Positions 1 through 8,408 of a stretch of DNA of 64,000 nucleotides are shown in pieces. The stretch is from Patulibacter defluvii (GTDB lineage Bacteria; Actinomycetota; Thermoleophilia; Solirubrobacterales; Solirubrobacteraceae): NCBI RefSeq assembly GCF_034096925.1, contig NZ_JAWZSQ010000005.1, forward strand, positions 1 to 64,000. Reading direction: 5' to 3'. Below the pieces are notes generated by a model. The model had not been told where the DNA came from. It did no database searches and saw nothing but the letters and a program-made list of their open reading frames with translations. Positions within the stretch are counted from its first letter, which is position 1. Each line of letters opens with the position of its first letter. Made by a program: the position numbers and the translations under genes.

Positions 1-332
1 GCCCGGCCGCCGCCGAGCCGACGCCGGCGCCCGCGCCGACCGCCGCCGCCGAGCCGGTCCCCGATCCGGAGGCCCCGGCGCCGGCCGCTCCGACCGCGGA
101 GACGGCGATCGTCCCCGCCGCCGAGCGGCTGCCGGCCGCCCAGGGCAGCCTCGACGACGCGGCCCCGGCCGCCGACGCGACCGCCGACACCGCCGGCGCC
201 CGGCTGGTGGCGCTGAACATGGTGCTCGACGGGACCCCGCGCGACGAGGTCGACCGCTACCTGGCCGAGAACTACGACCTGCCGGACCGCAGCGGGCTGC
301 TCGACGAGCTGTACGCCCGCCACGGCGGCTGA
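1..332 (+). CDS. C-terminal part of a Pro/Ala-rich protein, function unknown (partial)
   Basis: The window opens inside a reading frame (codons begin at base 3) that ends with TGA at 330-332. The visible 109 residues are a low-complexity Ala/Pro/Glu stretch followed by a well-formed acidic helical tail with RLVALNMVLDGTPRDEV, a RYLAENYDL segment and LLDELYARHGG at the end. The tail reads like a conserved C-terminal module behind a flexible linker, but the N-terminal part is outside the window, so the function cannot be named. It is convergent with the metallophosphoesterase gene that ends 31 bases further on. Confidence 0.7.
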   Translation, partial: PAAAEPTPAPAPTAAAEPVPDPEAPAPAAPTAETAIVPAAERLPAAQGSLDDAAPAADATADTAGARLVALNMVLDGTPRDEVDRYLAENYDLPDRSGLLDELYARHGG

Positions 333-362
333 GTCACCGCCGCGGCGCGGCGCCGGGGCGGC

Positions 363-2111
363 TCAGCCCCGGTGCCGCAGCCGCACCCGCCGGCGCAGCG
401 TGCGCGCGCTGCCCTCGCGCGGGCGCACGCGGACCTCGACCTCGGCGGTCAGCGTCCGCCGCACCCGCCGCAGCAGCAGCCGGTCGAGCGCGGTCGGCCG
501 CAGCCGCAGCCGCACCGTGCCCGCGATCGTGCGCCGCCGGGCCCGGGCGACGACGATCCGCCGCGGCGCCCGCAGGCCGTCGCGACGGCCGAGGCCGGCG
601 ATCAGCCGGACGTCGATCTGGGCGTCGCGGTCGACGTGGACCGCGACGGTCAGACCCCGCCGCCGGACCCGGTCGAGCGGCGCCGAGCGGTCGACGTCGA
701 CGTCCAGCCGCGGCCGCCGCGGGCCGTCGGTCGCCGGCGGCGTCTCGGCCCCGCGGACCGGCCCCGGCCCGATCCGGCTGGCGTAGCCGATCACGAACGC
801 GCGGCTGTGCAGGTCGCCGCGGGTGATCGACGGGTGCAGGCCCCAGACCTGGCGGGCGCTGGTCGCCGTCCAGTGGCGCGACCAGGCGTTGTCGGGCCGG
901 TGGAAGGTGCGCATGATCCCGTCCTCGTGGACGCGCAGCAGCGCGTAGCCGGCGGGGTACTCCTTGATCGCGCCGTTCTCCAGGAACGGCAGCCGGCCGC
1001 CGGTGGTCGGGTGGGCGCGGACGACGTTCGCGTGGGTGTGGCCGTGCAGCACCAGCCGCACGTGGCCGTGGCGGGCGAGCACGTCGAGCACCGCCTGGGC
1101 GCCGCGGTCGGCCGCCACGCCCTGGCCGATCAGCAGCGGGTGGTGGAAGGCGACGATCGCGTCGCGGCCCTCGAGCGCGACCGTCCGCAGCTGGCGGTCG
1201 AGCCAGGCCGGCTGGTCGCCGAGGTCGAGCCGGCCGGCGCCGCTGTCGGGGTCGGCCGAGTCGAGCCCGATCACGGCCAGCGCGCGGCCGACCCGGACCA
1301 CCGAGCGGAGCGTCGCGTCGCCGACCCGCTGGCCGGGGAACGCCTGCTGGCGGAGGCAGTCGCCGTCGGTCGCGCAGGCCCCGGCCAGCCGCCGGTCGTG
1401 GTTGCCGCGGGTGACCTGGAGCGGGGCGTCCAGGCGGTGGAGCTGGGCCAGCGCCCGCGAGACCTCGTCGGGCCGGCCGCGGTCGGTCAGGTCGCCGTTG
1501 GCGATCACCAGGTCGAGGTCCAGCCGCGACAGCTCGTCGATCGCGGCCGACACCATCCGGTGCGCGTAGTCGGGGTAGGCGTCGCTCGAGAAGCAGGGCG
1601 GGATCGAGGGGCCGAGCGCGTCGGTGACGGTGCCCGAGCAGTGCTCGCCGACGTGGAGGTCGTTGAGGACCGCGATCGTGGCCAGGTGGCGCCCGGCCGG
1701 CGGGACCAGCGTCCGGAAGCTGCCCGGGTCGGCCTCGCCCTGGCCGAGTGAGACCCGGCGGCCGCCGGAGTACAGCTCGTAGCGGTACCGCTGGCCGGGC
1801 CGCAGGCCGTCGACGCGGGCGACGTGGACGTGCTGGCCCTCCTCCAGCCGCAGGATCCGGGTCCGGCCGTCCTCGGGACCACCGACCGGGGTCAGGTGGA
1901 CGGTGGTGTCGGCGGCGTCCTCGGTCCACCACCAGGCGACGAAGGCGGTGTCGGTGACGGTCACCAGCTCCGGTTCGAGCGCTGGGCCCAGGTAGAGCGA
2001 GAGGTCGGCGGCCGCGGCGGGGGCGCCGCCGGCGAGCAGGTCGTAGCCGGCGGCGGCACCGGCGGCCGCGGCCGACCCGACCAGGGCGCGACGGGTGAGC
2101 GGGCGGGGCAT
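363..2111 (-). CDS. Tat-exported calcineurin-like metallophosphoesterase
   Basis: A 582-residue protein with the twin-arginine segment TRRALVGS (residues 6-13), an Ala-rich hydrophobic run and a probable cleavage after AAAA near residue 35, so it is probably exported folded. Residues about 37-140 look like the fibronectin-type domain of purple acid phosphatase-like enzymes. The metallophosphoesterase motifs follow in order: DLH (151-153), NGD (205-207), GNHD (236-239), HH (323-324) and GHTH (357-360). These residues bind two metals and hydrolyse phosphate esters. The last 200 residues are Arg-rich and not recognised. A GAGGAT box 6 bases before the ATG suggests a leaderless transcript. The substrate is unknown. 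Confidence 0.88.
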   Translation of the reverse strand: MPRPLTRRALVGSAAAAGAAAGYDLLAGGAPAAAADLSLYLGPALEPELVTVTDTAFVAWWWTEDAADTTVHLTPVGGPEDGRTRILRLEEGQHVHVARVDGLRPGQRYRYELYSGGRRVSLGQGEADPGSFRTLVPPAGRHLATIAVLNDLHVGEHCSGTVTDALGPSIPPCFSSDAYPDYAHRMVSAAIDELSRLDLDLVIANGDLTDRGRPDEVSRALAQLHRLDAPLQVTRGNHDRRLAGACATDGDCLRQQAFPGQRVGDATLRSVVRVGRALAVIGLDSADPDSGAGRLDLGDQPAWLDRQLRTVALEGRDAIVAFHHPLLIGQGVAADRGAQAVLDVLARHGHVRLVLHGHTHANVVRAHPTTGGRLPFLENGAIKEYPAGYALLRVHEDGIMRTFHRPDNAWSRHWTATSARQVWGLHPSITRGDLHSRAFVIGYASRIGPGPVRGAETPPATDGPRRPRLDVDVDRSAPLDRVRRRGLTVAVHVDRDAQIDVRLIAGLGRRDGLRAPRRIVVARARRRTIAGTVRLRLRPTALDRLLLRRVRRTLTAEVEVRVRPREGSARTLRRRVRLRHRG

Positions 2112-2117
2112 CGCGCC

Positions 2118-2123
2118 ATCCTC
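2118..2123 (-). promoter_or_regulatory. -10 box (GAGGAT) of the exported phosphoesterase gene
   Basis: Read on the minus strand, GAGGAT lies 6 bases upstream of the ATG at 2111. The spacing matches the leaderless-promoter pattern seen before many other genes in this window. No convincing -35 was seen. Confidence 0.4.
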
Positions 2124-2159
2124 GCCGATCGCGACGGCGTACAGGTGAACGGTTCGTGC

Positions 2160-3596
2160 TCAGCCGTCCCGCGCGGCGCAGCGCTCGGCGACGGTCAGCC
2201 AGAGGGCCGCCGCCAGCCCCAGCAGTGAGGCTCCCGTCAGCCACCAGAACGCCTGGTGGAAGGCCGCCGTCGGGCCGTCGGGCAGCGCGCCCGCCAGCAC
2301 CACCGCGAACAGCGCCCCGCCGAGCGCGCCGCCGATCCGGAGCACGATGTTGACCTGGGTCGAGGCGTCGGGCAGCTGGGCGGGCCGGACCGCCTTGTAG
2401 GCCGCGGTCATCGCCGGCATCATCGCCAGCGCCAGCGCGACGCCGCGGACGAGCAGCAGCAGCTGCAGCAGCCACCAGGGGGCGTCGACCGGGACCAGCG
2501 CGAACGGCAGCGTGGTGGCGACCGCCGCCAGCCCGCCCCAGGCGCTGACCGGTCCCCCGCCGAAGCGGTCGACCAGCCGCCCGGTCAGCGGCAGCGCGGC
2601 CGTGGACCCGAGCCCGAGCAGGATCAGCGAGAGCCCGCTGGTCATCGCGTCCTCGCCCCGCGCCAGCTGGAAGAAGAGCGGCAGCACCAGCCCGGCGCCG
2701 AAGAGCGTCGCGCCGGCGAAGGCCGAGGTCGCGCAGGCGGCGGCGAAGCGGCGGTCGCGCAGCAGGCCGAGGTCGAGCAGCGGGTCGGTCCGTCCCCGCG
2801 AGCGGCCGACGAACAGCGCCAGCGCCGCGCCGCCCAGCAGCAGCGGCAGCAGCGCGCCGGGCGTGGCCAGCGTCCGCTGCTCGCCCCAGACCGTGGCGCC
2901 GAGCACCACCAGCGGCAGCCCGGCGCTCAGCAGCAGCAGGCCGCCGCGGTCGAGCGGGACGCCGGCGGTGGCGTCGCCGCGGGGGACCAGCCGGCGGCCG
3001 GCGACCAGCGCCACGATCCCGAACGGCAGGTTGAGCAGGAACAGCCACGGCCACGGGGCGACCTCGAGCAGCAGCCCGCCGACGGTCGGCCCGAGCGCCG
3101 GCGCCAGGGTCACCGCCACGCCGAGGGTCGCCATCACCCGTCCCAGCCGCTCGGGCCCGACCGCCTGGCCGAGGACCGTCTGGCCGGCCGGGATCAGCAG
3201 CCCGGCGGTCAGGCCCTGGAGCACCCGCAGGGCGATCAGCGACGGCAGGTCGGGGGCCAGCGCGCAGAGCCCGGAGGCGACGGTGAAGCCGGCCAGCGCC
3301 CACAGCCACAGCCGCCCGGCGCCGAGCCGCCGGACCAGCCAGCCGCAGGCGGGGAGCGAGACGGCCAGCGCCACCAGGTAGCCGTTGGCGACCCACTGGA
3401 CCGCGGCCAGCGAGCCGTCGAGGTCGCGGGCGATCGCGTCCAGCCCGACGTTCACGACCGACGTGTCGAGCCCGCTCATGAAGGCGCCGAAGGCGATCAC
3501 CGCGGCCAGCCGCCAGACCGCGGCCGGGATCGCGCCCGGCCGCTCGTCGCCGCGCTCGCGGGCGGCCGGGCCGGTGGTGGTGGCGACGGCGCTCAC
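2160..3596 (-). CDS. DHA2-family MFS drug efflux transporter (EmrB/QacA type)
   Basis: A 478-residue integral membrane protein with about 14 hydrophobic segments, the usual size of DHA2 proton antiporters. The N-terminal motif around GLDTSVVNVGLDAI, then a WVANGYLVALAV segment and the ALGPTVGGLLLE motif C are those of EmrB/QacA exporters, which expel lipophilic or cationic compounds. I chose the GTG at 3596 because it overlaps the TGA of the upstream FMN reductase gene (GTGA, 3593-3596), so the two are translationally coupled. The open frame runs further upstream but only as out-of-frame shadow of the reductase. Probably controlled by the divergent TetR gene at 4291. The substrate is unknown. 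Confidence 0.9.
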   Translation of the reverse strand: MSAVATTTGPAARERGDERPGAIPAAVWRLAAVIAFGAFMSGLDTSVVNVGLDAIARDLDGSLAAVQWVANGYLVALAVSLPACGWLVRRLGAGRLWLWALAGFTVASGLCALAPDLPSLIALRVLQGLTAGLLIPAGQTVLGQAVGPERLGRVMATLGVAVTLAPALGPTVGGLLLEVAPWPWLFLLNLPFGIVALVAGRRLVPRGDATAGVPLDRGGLLLLSAGLPLVVLGATVWGEQRTLATPGALLPLLLGGAALALFVGRSRGRTDPLLDLGLLRDRRFAAACATSAFAGATLFGAGLVLPLFFQLARGEDAMTSGLSLILLGLGSTAALPLTGRLVDRFGGGPVSAWGGLAAVATTLPFALVPVDAPWWLLQLLLLVRGVALALAMMPAMTAAYKAVRPAQLPDASTQVNIVLRIGGALGGALFAVVLAGALPDGPTAAFHQAFWWLTGASLLGLAAALWLTVAERCAARDG

Positions 3597-4216
3597 CGCG
3601 TGGCCCCGGTCTCGGCGTTGGCCTCGGCCTCGGCCTCGCGGGCGGTTCGGAGGCCGCGGAGGGCGCCGCCCCAGGCCAGCAGCTGGTCGAGCAGCGCGTC
3701 GAGCTTGGCGACGTGGCGCGGCGTCGGCCGCAGCACGCCGTCGTCGACGTCGTCGATCAGCGACAGCGCGACCTGCGAGCGGACGTCGGCCACTTGGACC
3801 TCGCCGAGCACCGACCGCAGGTGCTCGACCGCCCGCGCGCCGCCGGCGTCGGCCCCGTAGCTGACGAAGCCGGCGGCCTTGTCGGCCCACTCCTCGTAGA
3901 GGAAGTCGATCGCGTTCTTGAGCGCGCCGGGGATCGAGTGGTTGTACTCGGGGGTGACGAAGACGAAGGCGTCGTGGCGGGCGATCTCGCGCGCCCAGGC
4001 GGTGGTGTGGGGGTGCTCGTAGCGACCCCAGAGGGCGGGGGTCGGCTCGTCGAGCAGCGGCAGGTCGTGGTCGGCCAGGTCGACGGTCTCGACGGCGGCG
4101 CCGTCGCGGGCGGCGGCGTGCGCGGCGACCCAGCGGGCGACCTCGACGCCGTAGCGGCCGGGCCGGGTGCTGCCGACGATCACGGCGACCTGGAGGGGGG
4201 ACTCGGTGGTGGGCAC
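3593..4216 (-). CDS. NADPH-dependent FMN reductase (flavodoxin-fold)
   Basis: A 207-residue protein that begins with the phosphate-binding loop VGSTRPGRYG (about residues 13-22) and contains TPEYNHSIPGALKNAIDFL, the signature of the NAD(P)H-dependent FMN/azo/quinone reductase family. Such enzymes pass two electrons from NADPH through FMN to quinones, nitro or azo compounds. The start is GTG at 4216, with AGGAG five bases upstream. It heads a two-gene operon with the DHA2 pump and faces a TetR gene. The set looks like an inducible detoxification unit: reduce or export a toxic compound. The inducer is not predictable. Confidence 0.9.
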   Translation of the reverse strand: MPTTESPLQVAVIVGSTRPGRYGVEVARWVAAHAAARDGAAVETVDLADHDLPLLDEPTPALWGRYEHPHTTAWAREIARHDAFVFVTPEYNHSIPGALKNAIDFLYEEWADKAAGFVSYGADAGGARAVEHLRSVLGEVQVADVRSQVALSLIDDVDDGVLRPTPRHVAKLDALLDQLLAWGGALRGLRTAREAEAEANAETGATR

Positions 4217-4238
4217 GGGGGCTCCTGGGCGATCGAAA

Positions 4239-4256
4239 GTACAACGATCGTTTTAC
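4239..4256. promoter_or_regulatory. TetR-type operator palindrome
   Basis: An 18-bp near-perfect inverted repeat, GTACAACGATCGTTTTAC, with core AACGATCGTT (4243-4252) and one mismatched pair. It lies between the divergent FMN reductase/DHA2 operon and the TetR gene, where a TetR dimer would repress both. Site assignment is by position and symmetry only. Confidence 0.65.
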
Positions 4257-4290
4257 AGTAGCACCGGATCTGCGACGATCCCCGACGACG

Positions 4291-4947
4291 ATGGCGTCGC
4301 CCTCCTCGACCAGCTCGCCGCGGCGCGGGCCGCAGCCCCAGAAGCGCGAGGCGATCGCCCGGGCCGCCCGCCGGGTCTTCGGCCGCGACGGCTACGCGCG
4401 GGCCGGGATCGACGCGATCGCCGCCGAGGCCGCGGTCTCGACCCGCACGATCTACAAGCACTTCGGCGGCAAGCAGGCGCTCTTCGCCGCGGTCCTGGAG
4501 GAGAGCGCCGGCGAGGTGGCGGAGGGCTTCGACGCCTTCGTCGCCGACGGCCTGCGCGAGGCCGGCGACGACGTCGAGCGGACGCTGACCGTGCTCGGGC
4601 GGGCGATGGTCCGGCAGCGGACCGCCTTTCCCGAGCACTTCGCGATGATCCGCCAGATCAACGCCGAGGCGCCGCACTTCCCGCCCGCGGTGATCGAGGC
4701 CTGGCAGCAGGCGGGGCCGCTGCGGGTCCAGCGGCGGATCACCGTCGAGTTGGAGCGGCTGGCGGCGGCGGGGCGGCTGCGGCTGGACGATCCCGAGCGG
4801 GCGACCCGCCACCTGGTGGCGCTGGTGACGGCCGACCTGGGGGTCCGCTCCTACGCCGGCGGCCCGCCGCTCGACGCGCGCGCGACCGAGGCGATGGTCG
4901 TCAGCGGCGTGCGGGCGTTCCTCGACGGCTACCGCTCGCGCGGCTGA
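4291..4947 (+). CDS. TetR/AcrR-family transcriptional regulator
   Basis: A 218-residue regulator. The N-terminal helix-turn-helix (about residues 17-65) contains AIARAARRVFGRDGYARAGI and STRTIYKHFGGKQALFAAV, the classic TetR DNA-binding pattern. The C-terminal half is the usual all-helical ligand-binding and dimerisation domain, resembling the AefR-like C-terminal type. It is divergent from the FMN reductase and DHA2 pump genes with an operator palindrome at 4239-4256, so it probably represses that operon and itself. The ligand is unknown. Confidence 0.92.
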   Translation: MASPSSTSSPRRGPQPQKREAIARAARRVFGRDGYARAGIDAIAAEAAVSTRTIYKHFGGKQALFAAVLEESAGEVAEGFDAFVADGLREAGDDVERTLTVLGRAMVRQRTAFPEHFAMIRQINAEAPHFPPAVIEAWQQAGPLRVQRRITVELERLAAAGRLRLDDPERATRHLVALVTADLGVRSYAGGPPLDARATEAMVVSGVRAFLDGYRSRG

Positions 4948-4950
4948 GGG

Positions 4951-6117
4951 TCAGGGCGCGGTCGCGGCGCTGCGGGGGTCGATCAGGATCTTCGCGTGGT
5001 GGATGCCGTCGTCGCCGCCGGCGAGCGCGTCGAACGCGGCGGCGACCCCGTCGAGGCCGACCGTGCCGGTGATCAGCGGCCGCGGGTCGACCTTGCCCTC
5101 GGCCAGCATCTGGAGCGTGTCGCGGAACTCGAGCGGCGTGTAGCCGATCACGAACCGCAGGTCGATCTCCTTGTTGATCGCCATCGCGGGGGTGAAGCGG
5201 TCGATCCCGACGCAGACGCCGACGACCACCACCCGCGAGAACAGCGGCGCGCCGTCGAGCACGCTCTCGATCATCCCCGGGACCCCGACGCACTCGAAGA
5301 TCACCGGCCGCTTGGGGGCGGCCCCGAGCGCCTCGCCCAGCCGCCAGGCGTGCCACCAGCCGACCGGCAGCCGTTCCAGCTTCTCGCGGGTCGAGACGGC
5401 CAGCTCGAGCGCCGAGGGGATGTCGGCCAGCTGCCCGCGCGGGGCGACGGCCGCGTAGGGCGAGTCGCGGGCCGGGTCGACGACCACGTCGGCCCCGCAG
5501 GCGCTGGCCAGGGCGCGGCGGTCGGCGGCCAGGTCGCTGGCCACGACCGTGCGGACGCCCTTGGCCTTCAGCATCAGGATCACGCCCAGGCCGACCGGCC
5601 CGCAGCCGATCACGATCGCCACGTCGCCCTTGCCGACCTCGCCGCGGCGGACGGCGTGCCAGGCGACGGCCATCGGCTCGGTGAGGGCGGCGACGTCGGC
5701 GGCGAGGCCGTTCGGCACCGGCATCATCAGCGACTCCTCGACCACCACCTGCTCGGCGTAGCCGCCGGGCGCGTGCTGCGAGAGGCCGAGCGTGTCGACG
5801 CCCTCGGGCCCGCGCAGCAGCGGCAGCGCGACCACCGGGGTGCCGGGGGAGACCGTCTTGCGGCACCCGGGGCCGTGCTCGGCGACCGTCCCCGACAGCT
5901 CGTGCCCGAAGACGATCGGCTGGTCGGAGCGGGCGAAGCGGTGGTACCCGGCGCGGGCGGCCAGCTCGGCCCACTCGTCGCAGCCGTGGCGGGCGTGCAG
6001 GTCCGACCCGCAGATCCCGCACCGCTCGACCTCCAGCCGCACCTGCCCGCGGCCGGGATCCTTCGCCGGCCGATCCTCCACCGACAGCGCGGCCTCGGTG
6101 CAGACGACGGCCCTCAT
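4951..6117 (-). CDS. Zinc-containing alcohol dehydrogenase (MDR, butanediol/sorbitol dehydrogenase-like)
   Basis: A 388-residue medium-chain dehydrogenase. The catalytic zinc site is visible as CGICGSDLH (residues 33-41) and GHELSG, and the NAD(P) fold as IVIGCGPVGLGVI. I took the ATG at 6117 (MRAVVCTEAAL) rather than the longer frame to 6165 because the domain begins there. The loop that normally carries the four structural-zinc cysteines is replaced by a cysteine-poor segment (LRGPEGVDTLGLSQHAPG), so the structural zinc is probably absent. Substrate is probably a secondary alcohol or diol. It reads toward the TetR gene and stands alone. Confidence 0.85.
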   Translation of the reverse strand: MRAVVCTEAALSVEDRPAKDPGRGQVRLEVERCGICGSDLHARHGCDEWAELAARAGYHRFARSDQPIVFGHELSGTVAEHGPGCRKTVSPGTPVVALPLLRGPEGVDTLGLSQHAPGGYAEQVVVEESLMMPVPNGLAADVAALTEPMAVAWHAVRRGEVGKGDVAIVIGCGPVGLGVILMLKAKGVRTVVASDLAADRRALASACGADVVVDPARDSPYAAVAPRGQLADIPSALELAVSTREKLERLPVGWWHAWRLGEALGAAPKRPVIFECVGVPGMIESVLDGAPLFSRVVVVGVCVGIDRFTPAMAINKEIDLRFVIGYTPLEFRDTLQMLAEGKVDPRPLITGTVGLDGVAAAFDALAGGDDGIHHAKILIDPRSAATAP

Positions 6118-6386
6118 CGGGCGCGGACGGACGGTCGGCGACGGAGCACCGCCCGACTCTCGCACGGATGGCCCGTCGCGCGGGACCGGATGCGACGTTG
6201 CGGTCGCTGAGCGGGAAGGAGGTCACAGCGGACCGACCCCCCGACGAGCGACGAGCGCGGGGACGAGGAGAGTCCCCACGCTCGTGCTCGTGGAACCCGT
6301 TCGCGACTGGGTGGCACGCCCCCGCGCGCCCGCGAACGGTCGGATGCCCCGGCCCACCCCGCCGGCGCACCACGCTTGGAACGACC
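6118..6386. other. 269-bp intergenic region with two hairpins, no gene seen
   Basis: No credible reading frame is present. Two inverted repeats stand out. Positions 6251-6264 pair with 6272-6285 (13 pairs, one mismatch, 7-base loop GAGGAGA). CCGTTCGCG near 6298-6306 pairs with CGCGAACGG near 6331-6340. Either could be a terminator for the membrane-protein gene at 6387, a 5-prime leader structure of the dehydrogenase gene, or a small RNA. There is no T-run after either stem on the minus strand. Confidence 0.45.
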
Positions 6387-7061
6387 TCAGGCGGTCGCCG
6401 GCTGGACCCCCGCCTCGCTGACGCCGTCGGGGCCGCCGACGCCGCGCAGGCGCAGGGCGATCCCGCCGTAGGCGACGACGAAGGTGAGCGCGGCGATCGT
6501 CGCCATCACCCCGGAGAAGACCACCGTCGAGGCGACCAGGCCGGCGAGCACCAGCAGCGGCGCCCAGACGCCGACCAGGCCGGCGCGCCAGGCGGTCACC
6601 ACCACCAGCAGTCCGCCGAGCAGCAGGCCGGCCACGGCCGGGATTTGCATCGCCGCCTGGGCGCCGTAGTCGCCGGCGCGCTCGGCCACCGCGACCGCCT
6701 GCTCGGGCGGCAGCGACTGGGCGAGGGCGATGTCGTAGAAGTCGACCACGACCAGGCCCGGCAGCATCGTCGCGCCGCAGAAGGCCAGCGTCGCCGCCAC
6801 CGCCCGCAGCGCGCGCGGCGCCGCCGTCGCTCGCCGCAGCACGGCCAGGAACGCCAGCCCCATCAGGGCGTAGCCGAAGAACAGCAGCACCGCCGACACC
6901 TGCGCCTGGTCGGGATGGGCGCCCATCTGCGCCAGGTAGGCGGAGATCTCGTTCTCGCTCTCCCACGGCGTCGCGGCCATCCCCGCCGCCGTCAGCAGCG
7001 GCCCGGCCAGCAGGGCGGCGGTGGTGGCGAGGGGTCGACCCGTGTCGGCGCTCCGGTGCAT
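6387..7061 (-). CDS. Integral membrane protein, function unknown
   Basis: A 224-residue protein with about six hydrophobic segments, an extracytoplasmic-looking loop after the first segment with WESENEISAYLAQMG, and an ATG at 7061 (MHRSADTGRP). It resembles small multi-spanning membrane proteins of unknown role that are common in actinobacteria; no catalytic motif was seen. A CAGGCT box lies 7 bases before the ATG. The gene is divergent from the two-component operon that begins at 7239, so a shared regulatory region of about 180 bases is possible. Confidence 0.7.
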   Translation of the reverse strand: MHRSADTGRPLATTAALLAGPLLTAAGMAATPWESENEISAYLAQMGAHPDQAQVSAVLLFFGYALMGLAFLAVLRRATAAPRALRAVAATLAFCGATMLPGLVVVDFYDIALAQSLPPEQAVAVAERAGDYGAQAAMQIPAVAGLLLGGLLVVVTAWRAGLVGVWAPLLVLAGLVASTVVFSGVMATIAALTFVVAYGGIALRLRGVGGPDGVSEAGVQPATA

Positions 7062-7238
7062 GCCGACCAGCCTGGACCAGCGTGCCCCGCTCGTCGTCGG
7101 CCGCGCGGGCGATTCGGCGCGGGAACCGGGACGACCTGCCGCGCCCGGCCAGCGGACGGCGGATCCTCCCGCCGGACGACCCGCCTCGTCCGCGCGGCCG
7201 ACGACGGGCCGACCCCCGGCGGCTACCGTGTCGGGCAC

Positions 7239-8408
7239 GTGTCCGGGGTCGTGCGCCTGGCGCCGCTCCGCCGCGGCGCTCCCGAACTCGCTCGCCGTTG
7301 GCGCGAGCCGCTGTTCTGGCTGGTCGTCGCCGTGACCGGGGTCGAGGGCCAGCTGCAGGCGCTGACCGAGCATCCCGGCAGCGACGGCGCCCGGATCCGG
7401 CTGGCGGCGGTGGCCGCGATCAGCACCGTCGCGCTGGCCGTCTGCCGCCGCCACCCGCTGCCCGCGCTGCTGACGATCCTCGGCGGGATGACGCTCTCGC
7501 TGTTCGACGACCCGGGCACGATCGTCTACGCGCCGGCGCTCGGGGTCCTGCTCGTCGGCTACTTCGTCGGCCGCCGCTCCAGCGACCGGGCGACGCTGCT
7601 GGCGGTGGTCGCGACCGCGGTCGTCCTGACCGTCGGCGAGCTGGCCGACGGCGGCGATCCGACGATCGCCCCGATGGTCGTGCCGGCGGCGCCGATCGCG
7701 CTCGGCCGGGCCGTCCGCCAGCGCGAGGCCGCCCACGCCGCGCTCCGCGACCGGGCCGCGGCCGAGGAGGCGGCGCGCCGCGACGGCGCGGCCCAGGCGC
7801 TGCTCGACGAGCGGGCCCGGATCGCCGGCGAGCTGCACGACGTGGTCGCCCACGCGCTCTCGGCGATGGTCGTCCAGGCCGGCGCGGCGCGGGTCCTGGT
7901 CGGCCGCCGGCCGCCGGCGGCCGCCGCGGCCTTCGCCTCGGTCGAGCGGACCGGCCGCGACGCGCTGTTCGAGATCCGCAGCCTGCTCGGGGTCCTGCGG
8001 GCGGCCGGCGACGAGCAGGAGCTGGCGCCGCAGCCGACCCTCGAGCACCTGCCGCAGCTGCTGCGGCGGGCCGGGGCCGACGGGCTGGCCGTCGAGCTGG
8101 AGGTCGTCGGCGCGCCGCAGCCGCTCGGCGCCGGCGCCTCGCTGGCCGCCTACCGCGCCGCCCAGGAGGCCCTCCGCGCGGCCCGCGGCGGCGGCGCCCG
8201 CCGGGCACGCGTGACCGTCGTCCACGAGGCCGGCGCGGTCCGGGTCGACGTCGACGACGACGGCGGCGACCGCGATCCGCTGGTCGTCCGCGAGCGGATC
8301 CTGCTCTACGGCGGCGAGCTGCTGACGTCGCGGCTGCGCGACCCGGCCGCGGACCGTGCCGGCTGGCACCGGACCAGCGTGCGGCTGCCGCGGGAGGCCG
8401 CGGCGTGA
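7239..8408 (+). CDS. NarL-type sensor histidine kinase with degenerate ATP-binding domain
   Basis: A 389-residue protein: about four or five membrane segments, a coiled-coil linker, then the HisKA_3 dimerisation box with ERARIAGELHDVVAHALSAM and phospho-acceptor His200. The ATPase domain is eroded. The N-box reads QEALRA (309-314), with Ala where the ATP/Mg-binding Asn is expected, and the G2 box is DPLVVRERI instead of a GLxGMRER-type loop. It may be a poor kinase working through heterodimerisation or transphosphorylation with the second kinase, which it overlaps by 4 bp. The start is GTG 7239, 9 bases after a TACCGT box; GTG 7251 is an alternative. The signal is unknown. Confidence 0.8.
   Translation: MSGVVRLAPLRRGAPELARRWREPLFWLVVAVTGVEGQLQALTEHPGSDGARIRLAAVAAISTVALAVCRRHPLPALLTILGGMTLSLFDDPGTIVYAPALGVLLVGYFVGRRSSDRATLLAVVATAVVLTVGELADGGDPTIAPMVVPAAPIALGRAVRQREAAHAALRDRAAAEEAARRDGAAQALLDERARIAGELHDVVAHALSAMVVQAGAARVLVGRRPPAAAAAFASVERTGRDALFEIRSLLGVLRAAGDEQELAPQPTLEHLPQLLRRAGADGLAVELEVVGAPQPLGAGASLAAYRAAQEALRAARGGGARRARVTVVHEAGAVRVDVDDDGGDRDPLVVRERILLYGGELLTSRLRDPAADRAGWHRTSVRLPREAAA

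Noticed and set aside
334..3396. A 1020-residue minus-strand open frame across the first 3 kb
   Set aside because: It is Arg/Ala/Pro-rich, runs across two clear genes (phosphoesterase and DHA2 pump) in another frame and contains no domain. Long shadow frames are expected at this GC content.
6168..7238. N-terminal extension of the first histidine kinase
   Set aside because: The open frame extends far upstream but crosses the antisense membrane-protein gene, has no membrane or domain pattern there, and a -10 box plus GTG at 7239 marks a better start.
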